Source: Ascochyta rabiei
Lineage: Eukaryota > Ascomycota > Dothideomycetes > Pleosporales > Didymellaceae
DNA length: 64,000 bases
Assembly: GCF_004011695.2 (NCBI RefSeq)
Contig: NC_082425.1
Span: forward strand, 806,001-870,000
Direction: 5' to 3'
Within the stretch, counting starts at the first letter, position 1. The number at the start of each line of letters is the position of its first letter. Shown piece by piece: positions 1 to 9,621 of this stretch. The notes beneath the pieces are model-generated. The model made no database searches and was not told the DNA's origin. It worked only from the letters and a program-made list of their open reading frames with translations. A program made the position numbers and the translations under genes.

Positions 1-163
1 CTGCAAAAACGCATTTGGTATCATGGAAAAATGAAAACACGATGCTCGACAGAAAGCCGCTATTTCACAAACGCCTAGAAATGACATGCGTCTACTTGTC
101 CTCTCGCTCTTGAATCGTTCACTAAGCTTTGCACAGGAGACTGGAAAACCGCGTGCAGCGAGA
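1..163. other. 3' flank of the PAN-domain gene
   Basis: This is the short sequence downstream of the minus-strand PAN-domain gene. It is presumably 3' UTR. No other gene is visible, and the window edge cuts it. Confidence 0.5.
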
Positions 164-1711
164 TCAGGGCGCCTCGTGCACCTCTCCCTCTCCCGTGCGA
201 TGCGCGTACTTTGTCGTCTCGGGCAGTTCGGTCCTCACTGCTGTGCCATCCGCCTCGCTCATGGGGTGAGCATCGTAGTAGCCCGTGTGCTGCGGCGCAC
301 CGTGCGGTGTCACGACTGGCGAGTACGCTGGCGCTGCATCGTATGGGCCTCCGGAATTCCCCTCGCTGTGGATGTTTTGGGCGTTCTTCCGTCGCCGCCA
401 GAGGAAAATCGCGCCGCCGATTATGGCGAGGCCTGCGAGGCCGCCGACTACGGGGCCGGCGATCCAGGCTTTGCTTCCACTGTCGTCTGAGGGTGATGGG
501 TTGGGGTTGCCTGGTGTCGAGGACGATGAGGAAGAGGGGACGGAGGAGCCGGAGAGCGCGGCGAAGGTTGCGGATGCCTTGTTGCTGATGGTTGATGTAG
601 TGTTCTGTAGGTAGCAGTTGCTGAAACCGTTTTGCAACGTCGAGTCGAATACGACGCCTACACATTTGTCTGTTGTAGCGCACGAGTCCATGCATGAAGT
701 TATGTTCTGCGTGTGGATCGATGTGATATTCGTCCCTTCGTTGAGCTGGCCGCAATGGATCTTGAAGTTTGTATTGCCCCTTGCAGTATAGTCCTGTGAG
801 GATGGACAGTCGGCGTCAACACTATCGAAAGAAGTGATGGTTACCGTGTGGAGTATACCGTTCTTTGTGGACGGCGTGGACATGTCGTTGTCGCTGAAGC
901 CGCTTTTGGGCCAACAATTTGCAAATCCAATTTCATAGCCCGGGTTCCACGACACAGCCTTGCAGAGAGGACTCTGATCAGTGCAAATCCGGACGCATTC
1001 CTCGAGAGTCTCGGTATGGTAGAAGCCGATAAAATGGCCGTCCAAGTGCTGCGCATCCCAGCACGGTTTCGGGTAGCCAGACCAGCAGGTATCAAACGTC
1101 GAATCTATAACCTTGTTGCAGTGCACGGTATAGCCGAGGCCTGGTACGCCATCAAGGGTATGGGTTGAGAGGTCGGCTTCGGGGCAAGTCGTCGATATCT
1201 TGGCGTATGTGTTGGGGGCGACGAGCGCGGAGTGGGTGCCGTCGGTCGAGTCTTTTACGCCGGCTACACTGGTCGTGCTGTTGCGGATCCAGCATTTGTT
1301 GTCTTCGCGCCAGACTATGCCGTAGCAGCCTTCGCTATCGCCCCAATAGCGAGAGCAGTGCTCCATGCAATCTGCCATGGAGGGCGATGCGAATGGGCCG
1401 TAGGCATCTGGATGAAGTCAATCGCTGATACCTCAGCGTCGAATTGTAAGCTATGACGTACCGTTAGAGGGGTTGTTAGTCTTGCAATACGTTGTGAAGT
1501 TCATGCCGTTCTTAGATGTGTAACCATCTGGGCAAACTGCTCCGTCGCGTACTTCGAGACCACGATTTGAGATTGGTTCAGCAAAAACTACAGCGCGTTA
1601 GATTTTTCCTGCGTGCTGGTCCTACTTCTATGCTCTTGACTTACGTGATGTCGCAAGAGCAGCGCTGGCCCATAGCAGAGCCAGCAAGCTCTTAGTCGAC
1701 AAGCTCACCAT
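164..1711 (-). CDS. PAN/apple-domain type I membrane protein
   Basis: Three exons, complement of 164-1407, 1462-1587 and 1645-1711, encode 478 residues. The first exon supplies a signal peptide (MVSLSTKSLLALLWASAALA), which decides the start at 1711. The ectodomain has three Cys-paired PAN/apple-like repeats, at about residues 75-105, 165-200 and 260-295, each with the pattern C-x3-C ... C ... NCW/NCY. A Ser/Pro-rich stalk follows, then one membrane segment at about 378-401 ending in RRRK, and a 77-residue cytoplasmic tail. Such proteins are common in Pleosporales and are thought to be surface or adhesion proteins; the ligand is unknown. The gene's upstream region is displaced: a 14.9-kb nested transposon begins 13 bp before the ATG, so the native promoter probably lies beyond 16590. 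The coding sequence itself shows no RIP damage. Confidence 0.85.
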
Positions 1712-1726
1712 AGCGGCTACTTTCTA

Positions 1727-1768
1727 CCGTGTCCGTGCGCGCAACGACCGGAGTCGCGCAACGACCGA
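1727..1768 (+). repeat. Left terminal inverted repeat of the pogo element
   Basis: This 42-bp end matches the reverse complement of 16549-16590 at 41 of 42 positions. It contains a 12-bp direct repeat (CGCGCAACGACC) twice. TA at 1725-1726 precedes it. Its outer end is 15 bp upstream of the ATG of the PAN-domain gene. Confidence 0.9.
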
Positions 1769-2480
1769 AAACCACCTCAACGCTCAAAAATAGATAAGGC
1801 TATAGAGCCACCTACAACAGCTATTATTTTATAATTTTGTAGTATAGTACTAATTAATTACTTGTAAAAAAGATGTACTATTTAAATTTGGCTAGTAACT
1901 TAACGTTGCAGCTACGTAATGTGGTTTTAAGTAGGGGAGCTAGGGACAGCAATAGGGGACTACAACCACTAATATTATCCCTAGGACTATATTTTTAATG
2001 CTTTTTTAGCTAGGTTGCTTATAAAGCTTTTCTTTTACCCTTTTAAGGTAATTATATAGCTTTTACAGCATTAAGCTCTTATTATTAATACTGCTTTTTA
2101 GCCTCCTATTTAGCCTTCTAATTTACTGTATTAGCCTTCTTCTTCTTACGTACTACCTTAGCTGCCTCTTATACTACACACCTCTCCTCCTTCTCCTTCT
2201 TCTTAACTAGCTTCTTAGCAGCTGCTACTTCCTTACTAGTAGCTTTTCTAAGCCTCTCCTCCTTCTTCTTATATTGTCTAACTTGCTTACAGAAGTGTGC
2301 TTTATTAACCTTTCTAGGTAACTAGAACACTGCACTACTATAGTACTCCTACTGTTACTACAAGTCTAAGGTTTTACTCTTCTTTTTATACTTCTTCTGC
2401 GTCTTTAGAGTCTTTTTAAGGCTATCTATCTTATACTAGAAGAGTAAGGTTTTAACTAAGATATAGTAGATTAATTGTCT
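1769..2480 (-). pseudogene. C-terminal part of pogo transposase (remnant)
   Basis: The sequence is AT-rich with no intact frame. On the minus strand, roughly 2100-2475 reads as a basic, Lys/Arg/Glu-rich tail (for example VRQYKKKEERLRKATSKEVA, interrupted by TAG/TAA). This is the typical C-terminus of Fot1/pogo transposases. The segment ends at the left edge of the minus-strand Gypsy copy. Its frame continues into the right end of 8370-9349 once that block is turned around. 1769-2100 is decayed 3' non-coding sequence of the element. Confidence 0.75.
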
Positions 2481-2673
2481 TGTAAGGGCACTGTAGGCAG
2501 GCAATAGAGCAGAGCGATATAGGATAAAATAATAGGTAATATTGAGAGATAAGACGAATCCTTAATAGATAAGTCTTTAGGTGTGTAGATATTATATACT
2601 AGTCGGTAGGTCTCCAGGCTTGGCCTGGGGTCTGTCTGAGGTATCCCCTGTTGTAGGGAGAACACCTGTAACA
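2481..2673 (-). repeat. 3' LTR of copy A
   Basis: This is a 193-bp LTR with TG...CA ends, read on the minus strand from TGTTACAGG to CCCTTACA. By my count it differs from its own 5' LTR at about 13 positions but from the 3' LTR of copy B at about 9, all transitions. Confidence 0.9.
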
Positions 2674-3087
2674 ATAGCCCCCCCCCTTCTAAAGGTTCGT
2701 CCCGAACCGTTTTAGGGAATCCCTAGCGCTATTATTAAGCTCTAGAAAAACCTCCTGTAGAGGGAAAAACTTAGGCAGGAGAAATATAGTGTAGCCTGGG
2801 GTAACTATCTAGCATTAAGTAAGGCTAGGTAGCTGTTTTAAGAGCAATCCTACAGATGCCAGCTACACCGTCGTCACAACGCTTCCTTAGTGCCCTACTA
2901 GGGCAGCACCGCTGTGTTGCTAGGCAACCAGGTTTTCCTGCATTAAGTAAGGCTAGGTAGCTGTTAAGAGCAATCCTATAGACGCTAGCTACGCCGTTGT
3001 TACAACACTTCCTTGTTTGCTGGAGTCTTAACCTAGGTTAAGTCCGCAATTGTTAGCTCTATGGCTTGATAGGTAAGCAGTGGCTCA
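2674..3087 (-). other. 3' non-coding region of copy A with 80-bp repeats and polypurine tract
   Basis: The polypurine tract lies at 2674-2690 beside the 3' LTR. A unit of about 80 bp starting CATTAAGTAAGGCTAGG occurs twice, from 2813 and from 2941, spaced 128 bp. Copy B has the same pair at about 15650-15860. No coding frame is evident. Confidence 0.7.
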
Positions 3088-3283
3088 AACCCAACGTCAC
3101 AAAGGTTAATCGCTGAAGCGGCCTTTGGCTCAACCTGTGGGGAGCGTGACTGTTAGACGTTACGAAGGTTAACGCTGAAGCGTTCCTTGGCTCTAAAACC
3201 CGTGGGGAGCGTGACTGTTGGACGTCACAAAGGTCAACGCCGAAGCGTCCCTTAGCTCTAAAACCCGTGGGGAGCGTGACTGT
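3088..3283 (-). repeat. Three tandem 65-bp units (copy A)
   Basis: A 65-bp unit carrying GTGGGGAGCGTGACTGT occurs at about 3137, 3202 and 3267. Each unit holds a short palindrome around AACGCTGAAGCGTT. Copy B has five units, so the array differs in copy number between the two insertions. Confidence 0.8.
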
Positions 3284-3695
3284 CGTTCGTCAGACGTGTA
3301 GGGGCTATCCGCTCCCTGCGTCTCGCGAGTGGCGACCGGCACTGGGCCGGGGTCTGCCCTGCGTGTGGACGTTTTTGTTTATACTCTCCGCGACCCCCTA
3401 GGTAGTCAGGTGCCTTGTGCCAGGGATCGAAATCCCTGGGGCCTGAGTGGTGAGTGAGTGAGTGAGTGAGTGAGTGAGTCCCCAACCGGTGACGTCCGCG
3501 AGAGGATCGCCAGCGGCTCCTGCAGCCTGTTCCTGCGCGAACTGGTCTGCGGGATTCGCTTATTCACGGGGGATCTCCTCCGCATGCCGGCCTGTGACAG
3601 TGAGCTGTCAGCCTTGCCATGCCTGACGCCTTGCCTGAACTCTCGCGCAGCGTGGTCCGGCTCCAGCGTGTTTGTGTTTGCAACGTGAATCTCGG
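3284..3695. other. GC-rich conserved 3' segment of Gypsy element (copy A)
   Basis: This segment is nearly identical to 14853-15260 of copy B and is GC-rich with many intact CpA sites, so it has escaped most RIP. It contains a GAGT microsatellite (about 3446-3479) and a short perfect hairpin around CAGGGATTTCGATCCCTG (minus strand). A 72-codon frame at 3470-3688 (plus) is preserved in both copies, but I do not accept it as a gene. Confidence 0.6.
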
Positions 3696-3848
3696 GTGAG
3701 ATTATTGGACAATATCCAATTGTCGGTGGAAGTGTTGCCTAGGTGCAGGCAAACTTTTGTTTGTTTGCGCGTGAATTGCGCCCAGGTGAGAGAGCGGTCA
3801 GAGGTCGGGTCGTTGCTGGGTGCCTGCTGGGCCGGCGGGCACCTGGTG

Positions 3849-3856
3849 TATATAAG
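3849..3856 (+). promoter_or_regulatory. TATA box for the antisense accessory ORF
   Basis: TATATAAG lies about 95 bp upstream of the ATG at 3949, in GC-rich sequence with a pyrimidine-rich CA-dotted leader between. The spacing suits a fungal Pol II promoter. It lies in the segment that copy B has lost. Confidence 0.5.
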
Positions 3857-3948
3857 GACTGTATTTCCCCCACCTACAGTGCCTCATCACTACACCACCA
3901 TCCTCATCTGCCATCCAACTCTTGCCCATTTCAACTCTTGCCCCCAAC

Positions 3949-4323
3949 ATGACTCCCCCGCCCTCGCACATCGCCCGCCAGGCTCTGCCCGACCACGTCT
4001 ATCAGCTGCCCGACAACATGCAGCCCCAGCCCTCGCTCTCGCGATACTGGTGCCGCGGCAGCGTCACGCGCCTGACCACTCACTCCAAGTACGATCCTAA
4101 GGGCACCATTGAGTCGTTCATGTACGTCTTCCGTCGACCTGGTGGGTACGGGCTCCGCAAGGACAACTTTGGTGTGTGCGCCGGCTGCGTGGAGGCGAAG
4201 GTCGGCGAGTGTGTCGAGGTATTTCCTGTGTCGCCCACGAAGCTCGCTCCGGGTGGCCGTCGACGCCGTAGCCCCTCCTTCGAAATGAGCCCGAGTGCGG
4301 GTCGTGGCGGTCCTTCTGCCTAG
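3949..4323 (+). CDS. Antisense accessory ORF inside Gypsy copy A, unknown function
   Basis: This intact 124-residue ORF lies on the strand opposite to the retrotransposon. It ends 30 bp from the pol stop (4354), so the two converge tail to tail. It is GC-rich and free of RIP stops, unlike most of the surrounding element. The start is the ATG at 3949, below a TATA box. The protein begins with a Pro/Gln-rich stretch, has a central CRGSVTRLTTHSKYDP region and a small Cys group (FGVCAGC, then GEC), and ends in a basic/Ser/Gly tail (GGRRRRSPS). I see no signal peptide or membrane segment and recognise no family. It may be a captured host gene or an element-borne extra ORF. Copy B lacks it through a deletion of about 1.06 kb. 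Confidence 0.45.
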   Translation: MTPPPSHIARQALPDHVYQLPDNMQPQPSLSRYWCRGSVTRLTTHSKYDPKGTIESFMYVFRRPGGYGLRKDNFGVCAGCVEAKVGECVEVFPVSPTKLAPGGRRRRSPSFEMSPSAGRGGPSA

Positions 4324-4353
4324 TGTGGTAGTAGTCGTGAAGACTCTCCACTT

Positions 4354-7300
4354 CTATAGTGACTTTTGATGAACCTTGCAATTAATCTTCTCTTCTAACT
4401 TGAACGTGCCATTCTTGCCAGTGATGTATCGGATAGACGCCGGGCCTCCTTCGGCCACCAGCTGCACTTATTCTGGGAGCGTCCATCCTCACTTCTTGGC
4501 TGGGTTGGAAGGATATCCTTTTTAGGAGGCGGACTTCTTAGGACGTCCTCTCTTACGCTTTGGTAGCGTTGGTTCCCCAGGCACTGCCCGGTCACCCGCC
4601 GATGGATCACCCGCGCGAACGCTTTGGTAATAATCCTGAAGGATCTCATCGCAGTGGTCGAGATGGTCAAGTGGTTCCCAGGTTGCCTCTTTGTTGGGCT
4701 AATCTAGCCACTTGACTCTGTACTCCCTTCCTTGGGCTACAGTGTCTTGGTGTGACAGTATACCTTCGACCTTATACCTGTTGCCAGGCAGAATGTCTTC
4801 CAGTATACTAATAGGACCTGGCTAAAACCTGCTGTTCTCTAGGGGTTCCCTCTAGCGCTTAAGTAATAATACATTAAACACCAGGTGCACTCTATCTATT
4901 AATAGGGGGAGCTTCAGCCTGTACGCCAGCTTTCCTATCTTCCTAAGTACCACAAATAGTCTAAAGTAGCAAGCGTTAAACTTCTTTAAAGGACAGCTTG
5001 TTATTAGGTTCTTAGCCTGCAGGAGGACTAAGTCCCCCTTAGTAAAGTGTTGTTCTAACCTCTTTATATTATACTACTAGGCGTTACCCTTTTATATATA
5101 CTCTAAGGCCTCTTTTGCTGTTCTCTACATATTGTGCCAGCGCTCTAAGCGTCTGGCGACCTGCCTACGCAGCTCCAGCGTAGTTCCGTCTTTTGTCCCA
5201 GACAGCTAGGGGCTTTCAGAGCCAGTGCTTATTAGGCATCCTGTTAAATCCCTTAGGGTTAGTGCTAAAGGCGACCTTGATAGGAGATTCTCTATATATA
5301 GAGTAAGCTTTAAAGTTATAGGTATACTTGGCATATAGCAGGAGGTCTACCTAGTTATCCTGTTAGTAGTTTATGTATATGCGTAAGTACGTCTCTAACT
5401 CCTAATTCTAACGCTCTGTTTGCCTGTCTGTCTAGGGATGGAACGCCGTACTAAGCTGGTGGTCAATTGTCAGGTAGTAGCAAATATTAGACCAAAATTG
5501 GCTAGTAAACACTAAACCTTAATCTGACAGCAGCGTATCTAGTGGTCCTTGCTTTAAGAAGCTCTGTTCTATTAACAGTTTAGCTAGGCGCTAGGCAGTA
5601 ATTGTCTTAGTACAGGGTAGGTACCAGACGTACTTACTAAACTAGTCTATAAGGACCAGTATAGTGTTATACTTGTTCCCCTTAGCGTCTATTAACTTTA
5701 GTAGGTCTGTTATAAAGTTAAGGGAGAAGTGCCACCAGGCAGTATTAGGGACTGGAAGTGGTGTAAGTAAGCCCTACAGCTTATGCCTCCTAATTTTGTA
5801 GAGTTAGCACGTAGGACACCTTTAGATGTAGTAATATACGTCCTTTATCAGCCCTAGCTAATAGTACTTCTTCTTAAGTACTTTAGCAGTCTTATCTACG
5901 CCGTAGTAACCTCCTATAGGGTTATTGTAATTCCTTAATAGGATAGTGTAGCGCAGAGTAATATTATTAGGAATCTAAACTTTCCTACTCCTGCGTAAGG
6001 TCCTACTGGGGTCAACCTCCCAGTGGTGTTGTGCCTTCTTTGCTCCGCCATCTATCCTGGTTGTTAGTAACAGCTTTCTAGGGTATAGTACGTCCTGTTG
6101 CTAGACCTGCTTAACAAAATCTGCTAGGATTGCTAGTGTATCTAGGGCAAAAGCAGAATCTCCTTGCGCAGCTTTGTTTGCAAGGTTTGTAGGGGCACTA
6201 ACTCTGCTGTCTAGGCTACAAAGGAGAGCTTCTGCAACGTTAAAGTTCAGTCCCCTAGCTTCAGTAACGGGCTAATCCTGACTTTAGTTAATAGATAGAG
6301 GATTAGGATCTGTAGGAGACAAATCTCTATAGCCGACCTGATGCTGGTAGAATTCCTTAGGGACAACTTCGGGTAGTTGCTGGACCCCTGCTGGGTCTGC
6401 CACAGGCACGTTAAGCCTAGATGTTGCCTGTGCATTGTATTAAGCCCTAGACTTATAAATTGTCTAGATCTAAAGCTTCTGTTATAAGGTAGGTAGCATA
6501 GCGTCCTGTAGGGCCTGCTGTTCTCTAACCTTAAGACCTTATGCGTAATCTAGACGCCTTAATAGGCTGTCTGCTGCATTTTTAGGTCCTGGCTTATATT
6601 TAACTTTAAAGTTAAATCTTGCTAGCTTATCTGCCTATTAGGCTTATTTAGGAGAGAGCTCCTTTGTTATTATAAAGTACCTTAGGTTGTTATAATCTAA
6701 GAGTACTCTAATTGTTGCTAGGGCGTGTTTAAGATAGTGTCTCTATTACCTAAAGGCTTTAACAATTGCAGACAGTTCTTTATTGTAGGTGTGCCATCTA
6801 ATAGATAGGCCTGTGAACTTCCAGCTCTAATACGCCACAGGCTTCTAGTAAAGCTCTGTAGCCAGGTTAGACGTTTAGGGTTGTAACAGGATAGCTGCTA
6901 TAGCAAAATCTAACGTGTTAGTAAGAACAATAATAGGCTTGTTTAGGTCAAAGTGCTGAAGTACTAGGGCCCCTGTGAACTTCTCCCTAATTATAAGGAA
7001 CGCTGTGCAAGCTTCCTCTAGCCAGTGCCATAGTTTATACTATTTTGTTAGTCCCTTCTAACTCTTCTTTGGTTTCGCCCCCCCCTCTTCTTGACCAGGG
7101 ACCCCCCAGTCCTCCTCCAGGCGCTGGGCGGCCGTTATATAGTCGATGAGCGGCTAGACAATTTCTAAATAGTTAAATATAAATTACTAATAAAAGTTAG
7201 TAAAGCCTAAGAACACTTAAATATCCTTATAACTAGATAGTTTAGGCCATTTAGTAATAGTACGGACCCTCTTAGGGTCTATTACTACACTGTCTGGGGT

Positions 7301-7454
7301 AATAACAAATCCCAGAAACTCTACTAATTTACTAGAGAAGACATATTTACTTGCCTTCGCGAACATCCCCCACTCAACTAGACGATCTAGGACCTCCTTA
7401 ACGTGCTTGTTGTGGTCCTCCTTGTTCTAGGAATAGATAAGGATGTTGTCCAGG
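4354..7454 (-). pseudogene. Gypsy pol remnant, copy A (RT end, RNase H, integrase, chromodomain)
   Basis: Read on the minus strand from 7454, the frame enters RT just after the YLDD catalytic motif, then runs through RNase H, the integrase zinc finger and core, and a chromodomain. The chromodomain (about 4600-4760) reads EYRVKWLDxPNKEATWEPLD, where x is a TAG. The C-terminal tail is basic, with KRKRGRPKKSAS, and ends at the stop at 4354. The frame carries many TAG/TAA codons where Gln is expected. Everything between mid-gag and the RT active site is missing through a deletion of about 1884 bp. The junction at 7450-7455 falls on ACCTGG, which occurs at both breakpoints in copy B (10264-10269 and 12148-12153). 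Confidence 0.8.
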
Positions 7455-8097
7455 TTTAGATTAATCCCTCGTTAATACGTTGTTGGATTAATTCTTAATA
7501 GACACTATAGTGGATAGTGCCTATAATCTAATAGGTGCAGGTTACAGAGTCTTTAACTACTTAAGTGTACTAGAACGCTGTGTCTATGTCCTTAATCTAC
7601 TAGTCTACCTGCTAGGTTAATAGAGGCTTGTTATCTGTCCTAAGTTTTGGCTTAGGTTAGACGTTATTAAGGACTTGTATTATCTTGCCTGCCTTGTTAA
7701 ACGCTGGGCGGTGGCTACCTGGCGTGGGTCCGACGTGCGTCTGCTGCAGGGTCTCTACTGCCTGGTTAAATTGCTGCTACTAGATTTTAATTTCTTATTT
7801 AGGGGCGCTAGACAATTCTGCCTTGTTAAGTGCCTTTAGTAATAATAGGATAGAAGCCTGTAGTAACTCTATTTGTGTGACGCATGGTGTTAGGACGTCT
7901 GGCGTCGCAATGCCTGCCGCTGTAGTAGCTAACCTGCCCCTGATGTGAAGGTTAAGCGGTAGCTCTATAGGTGCTGGCAATACCTTAGGTATATTATTGC
8001 AGCGTTGTATATCTAGCTCCTAACTAAGGTTGTTATAAGGGGGCAACTCTTCTACGTCGCTAGTAGTTAAGCAGAGGTTGCGTTGTCCTCCAGCCAT
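7455..8097 (-). pseudogene. gag N-terminal remnant, copy A
   Basis: This minus-strand gag start (MAGGQRNLCLTT...) opens at 8097 and matches copy B from 9622, with the same in-frame TAG/TAA positions. It is truncated at the deletion junction near 7455. Confidence 0.7.
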
Positions 8098-8176
8098 TAC
8101 TGATGGCTAAGTTTTTTCCTGTCTCTCTGCTGCTAATTGGCTGCCTGTTCTAAGAGGAAGTATAAAGGATTTAAAT

Positions 8177-8369
8177 TGTAAGGGCACTATAGGCAGGTAA
8201 TAGAGCAGAGCAATATAGGATAAAATAATAGGTAATATTAAGAGATAAGACAAATCCTTAATAGATAAGTCTTTAGGTGTGTAGATATTATATACTGGTT
8301 GGTGGGTCTCTAGGCTTAGCCTAGGGTCTGTCTGAGGTATCCCCTGTTGTAGGGAGAACACCCGTGACA
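8177..8369 (-). repeat. 5' LTR of copy A
   Basis: This is a 193-bp LTR, read on the minus strand from TGTCACGGG to CCCTTACA. By my count it differs from the 5' LTR of copy B at only about 4 positions, far fewer than from its own 3' LTR. Confidence 0.9.
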
Positions 8370-9349
8370 ATTAACAAGTACTCTATCTATCTTATCTTAC
8401 GTTACTTTACTAGAATAGATTAACTATGTTATAATACTAATTCCTATAATAAATATATACTCTACTTTAACCTACTATAGTATAAAATCTCTAAATACTC
8501 TATTAAGGGTTACTATATATATAATATAGATAAGAAGGGCTTTATAATTAGTATTATAGGTAGAATAAAATATATATTTAGTAAGCGTATATAGATAAAG
8601 GAAGAGATTAAAGCATCTATCTAGTATAGTAACTAAGCTTAGTAGATGCTTATAGCGTGTGTGTGTAGTAATAGAATAGTACTACTATAAGGCATTATCT
8701 ATAAGTTAGCTAACGCTAGTATTAAATTAGACTAGGTAGCTAAAATTAAGCTAGGAAAACACTCTATAATAGTTATATTATCTTTCTTAGGGTGGATAAA
8801 TAGGGATATAGGCCTTACCTAGCTTAAGTAGGTGTTTAATTGCTACACTAAGGAGAAAGCACAAAGAAAGTAGAGGCTTTTAATACTAGATGGCTACAGA
8901 TCCTATATAATAATAGACTTTATTAAGTACTATAATAACTACAAGATCCTCCTAGCTGTCCTTCTCCCTTACTTAACCTAAACGCTCTAGCTGCTTAATA
9001 TAGTACTATTTAAGCCTCTATTAATAGTATACTTAAAAGTAGTTATAATATATATCTATAAGGCTTAAAATAATACACCTATTACTAGAGTAGACTTCTT
9101 CTACCTATTCTGGCCAGCGTAGATGTGTAGCTTTACTAAAAAGCTAATACTTAAGTCCTTTAAGGTAACAGGTATCTATCTACTTAATCCTAATATTATC
9201 CTCTACTGCTTTGTTAAAACACTAGAGAGCTTAGATTTAGATAGGTCCTTATTGTCTGTTTATAGCAACAAGGATTAGCTTAAAATAGAGATGTTGCTGC
9301 AGTATGTAGTTAAAAACTAGAGTAAGAGTAACGTTAAAAAGATAAGACA
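8370..9349 (+). pseudogene. Catalytic core of pogo/Fot1 transposase (remnant, inverted)
   Basis: One plus-strand frame, interrupted by RIP-type stops, matches the DDE_1 transposase layout. It begins with an IYN-x-DKKGF block (first catalytic Asp region, canonical YNMDEKGF). Later comes a RLLILDGYRSY block (second Asp, canonical LILDGHGSH), then an LLPYLT block where the family has PPHSTH-LQPLD. The C-terminal half reads FFYLFWPAW and FKVTGIYLLNP. The block lies between the 5' LTRs of the two Gypsy copies. It runs opposite to the transposase ends at 1769-2480 and 16186-16548. Confidence 0.8.
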
Positions 9350-9542
9350 TGTCACGGGTGTTCTCCCTACAACAGGGGATACCTCGGACAGACCCTAGGC
9401 CAAGCCTAGAGACCTACCAACCAGTATATAATATCTACACACCTAAAGACTTATCTATTAAGGATTTGTCTTATCTCTTAATATTACCTATTATTTTATC
9501 CTATATTGCTCTGCTCTATTACCTGCCTACAGTGCCCTTACA
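9350..9542 (+). repeat. 5' LTR of copy B
   Basis: A 193-bp LTR, TGTCACGGG...CCCTTACA. It is followed by ATTCAAATCC, where a primer-binding site is expected. I could not match this to a tRNA 3' end. Confidence 0.9.
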
Positions 9543-9621
9543 ATTCAAATCCTTTATACTTCCTCTTAGAACAGGCAGCCAATTAGCAGCAGAGAGACGG
9601 GAAAAAACTTAGCCATTAGCA

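Larger units (their letters stand above)
2481..8369 (-). mobile_element. Gypsy-type LTR retrotransposon, reverse copy (copy A)
   Basis: The 5.9-kb copy has 193-bp LTRs beginning TG and ending CA at 2481-2673 (3' LTR) and 8177-8369 (5' LTR). A C-run with purines on the minus strand next to the 3' LTR (2674-2690) is the polypurine tract and sets the orientation. Order on the minus strand: gag start, a deletion junction at about 7450-7455, RT remainder, RNase H, integrase, chromodomain, an antisense accessory ORF, a repeat-rich 3' region, 3' LTR. The flanking 5-mers are TGTCT (2476-2480) and ATTAA (8370-8374). They do not match each other, but each matches a flank of the other copy. Confidence 0.88.

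Noticed and set aside
2471..2674. Repeated 60-87-codon frames starting MLQVFSLQQ / MSRVFSLQQ at the four LTRs
   Set aside because: They lie entirely within or across LTR sequence; the repetition comes from the LTR, not from a gene.
3415..3440. tRNA T-arm-like hairpin (CAGGGATTTCGATCCCTG on the minus strand)
   Set aside because: No acceptor, D or anticodon arm can be drawn around it. It is a lone hairpin in the Gypsy 3' region.
3470..3688. 72-codon frame preserved in both Gypsy copies (also 14859-15077, minus)
   Set aside because: The copies are so similar that the frame would be preserved by chance. The few differences I see change residues (P/L, L/S, R/H), with no sign of selection on a protein.
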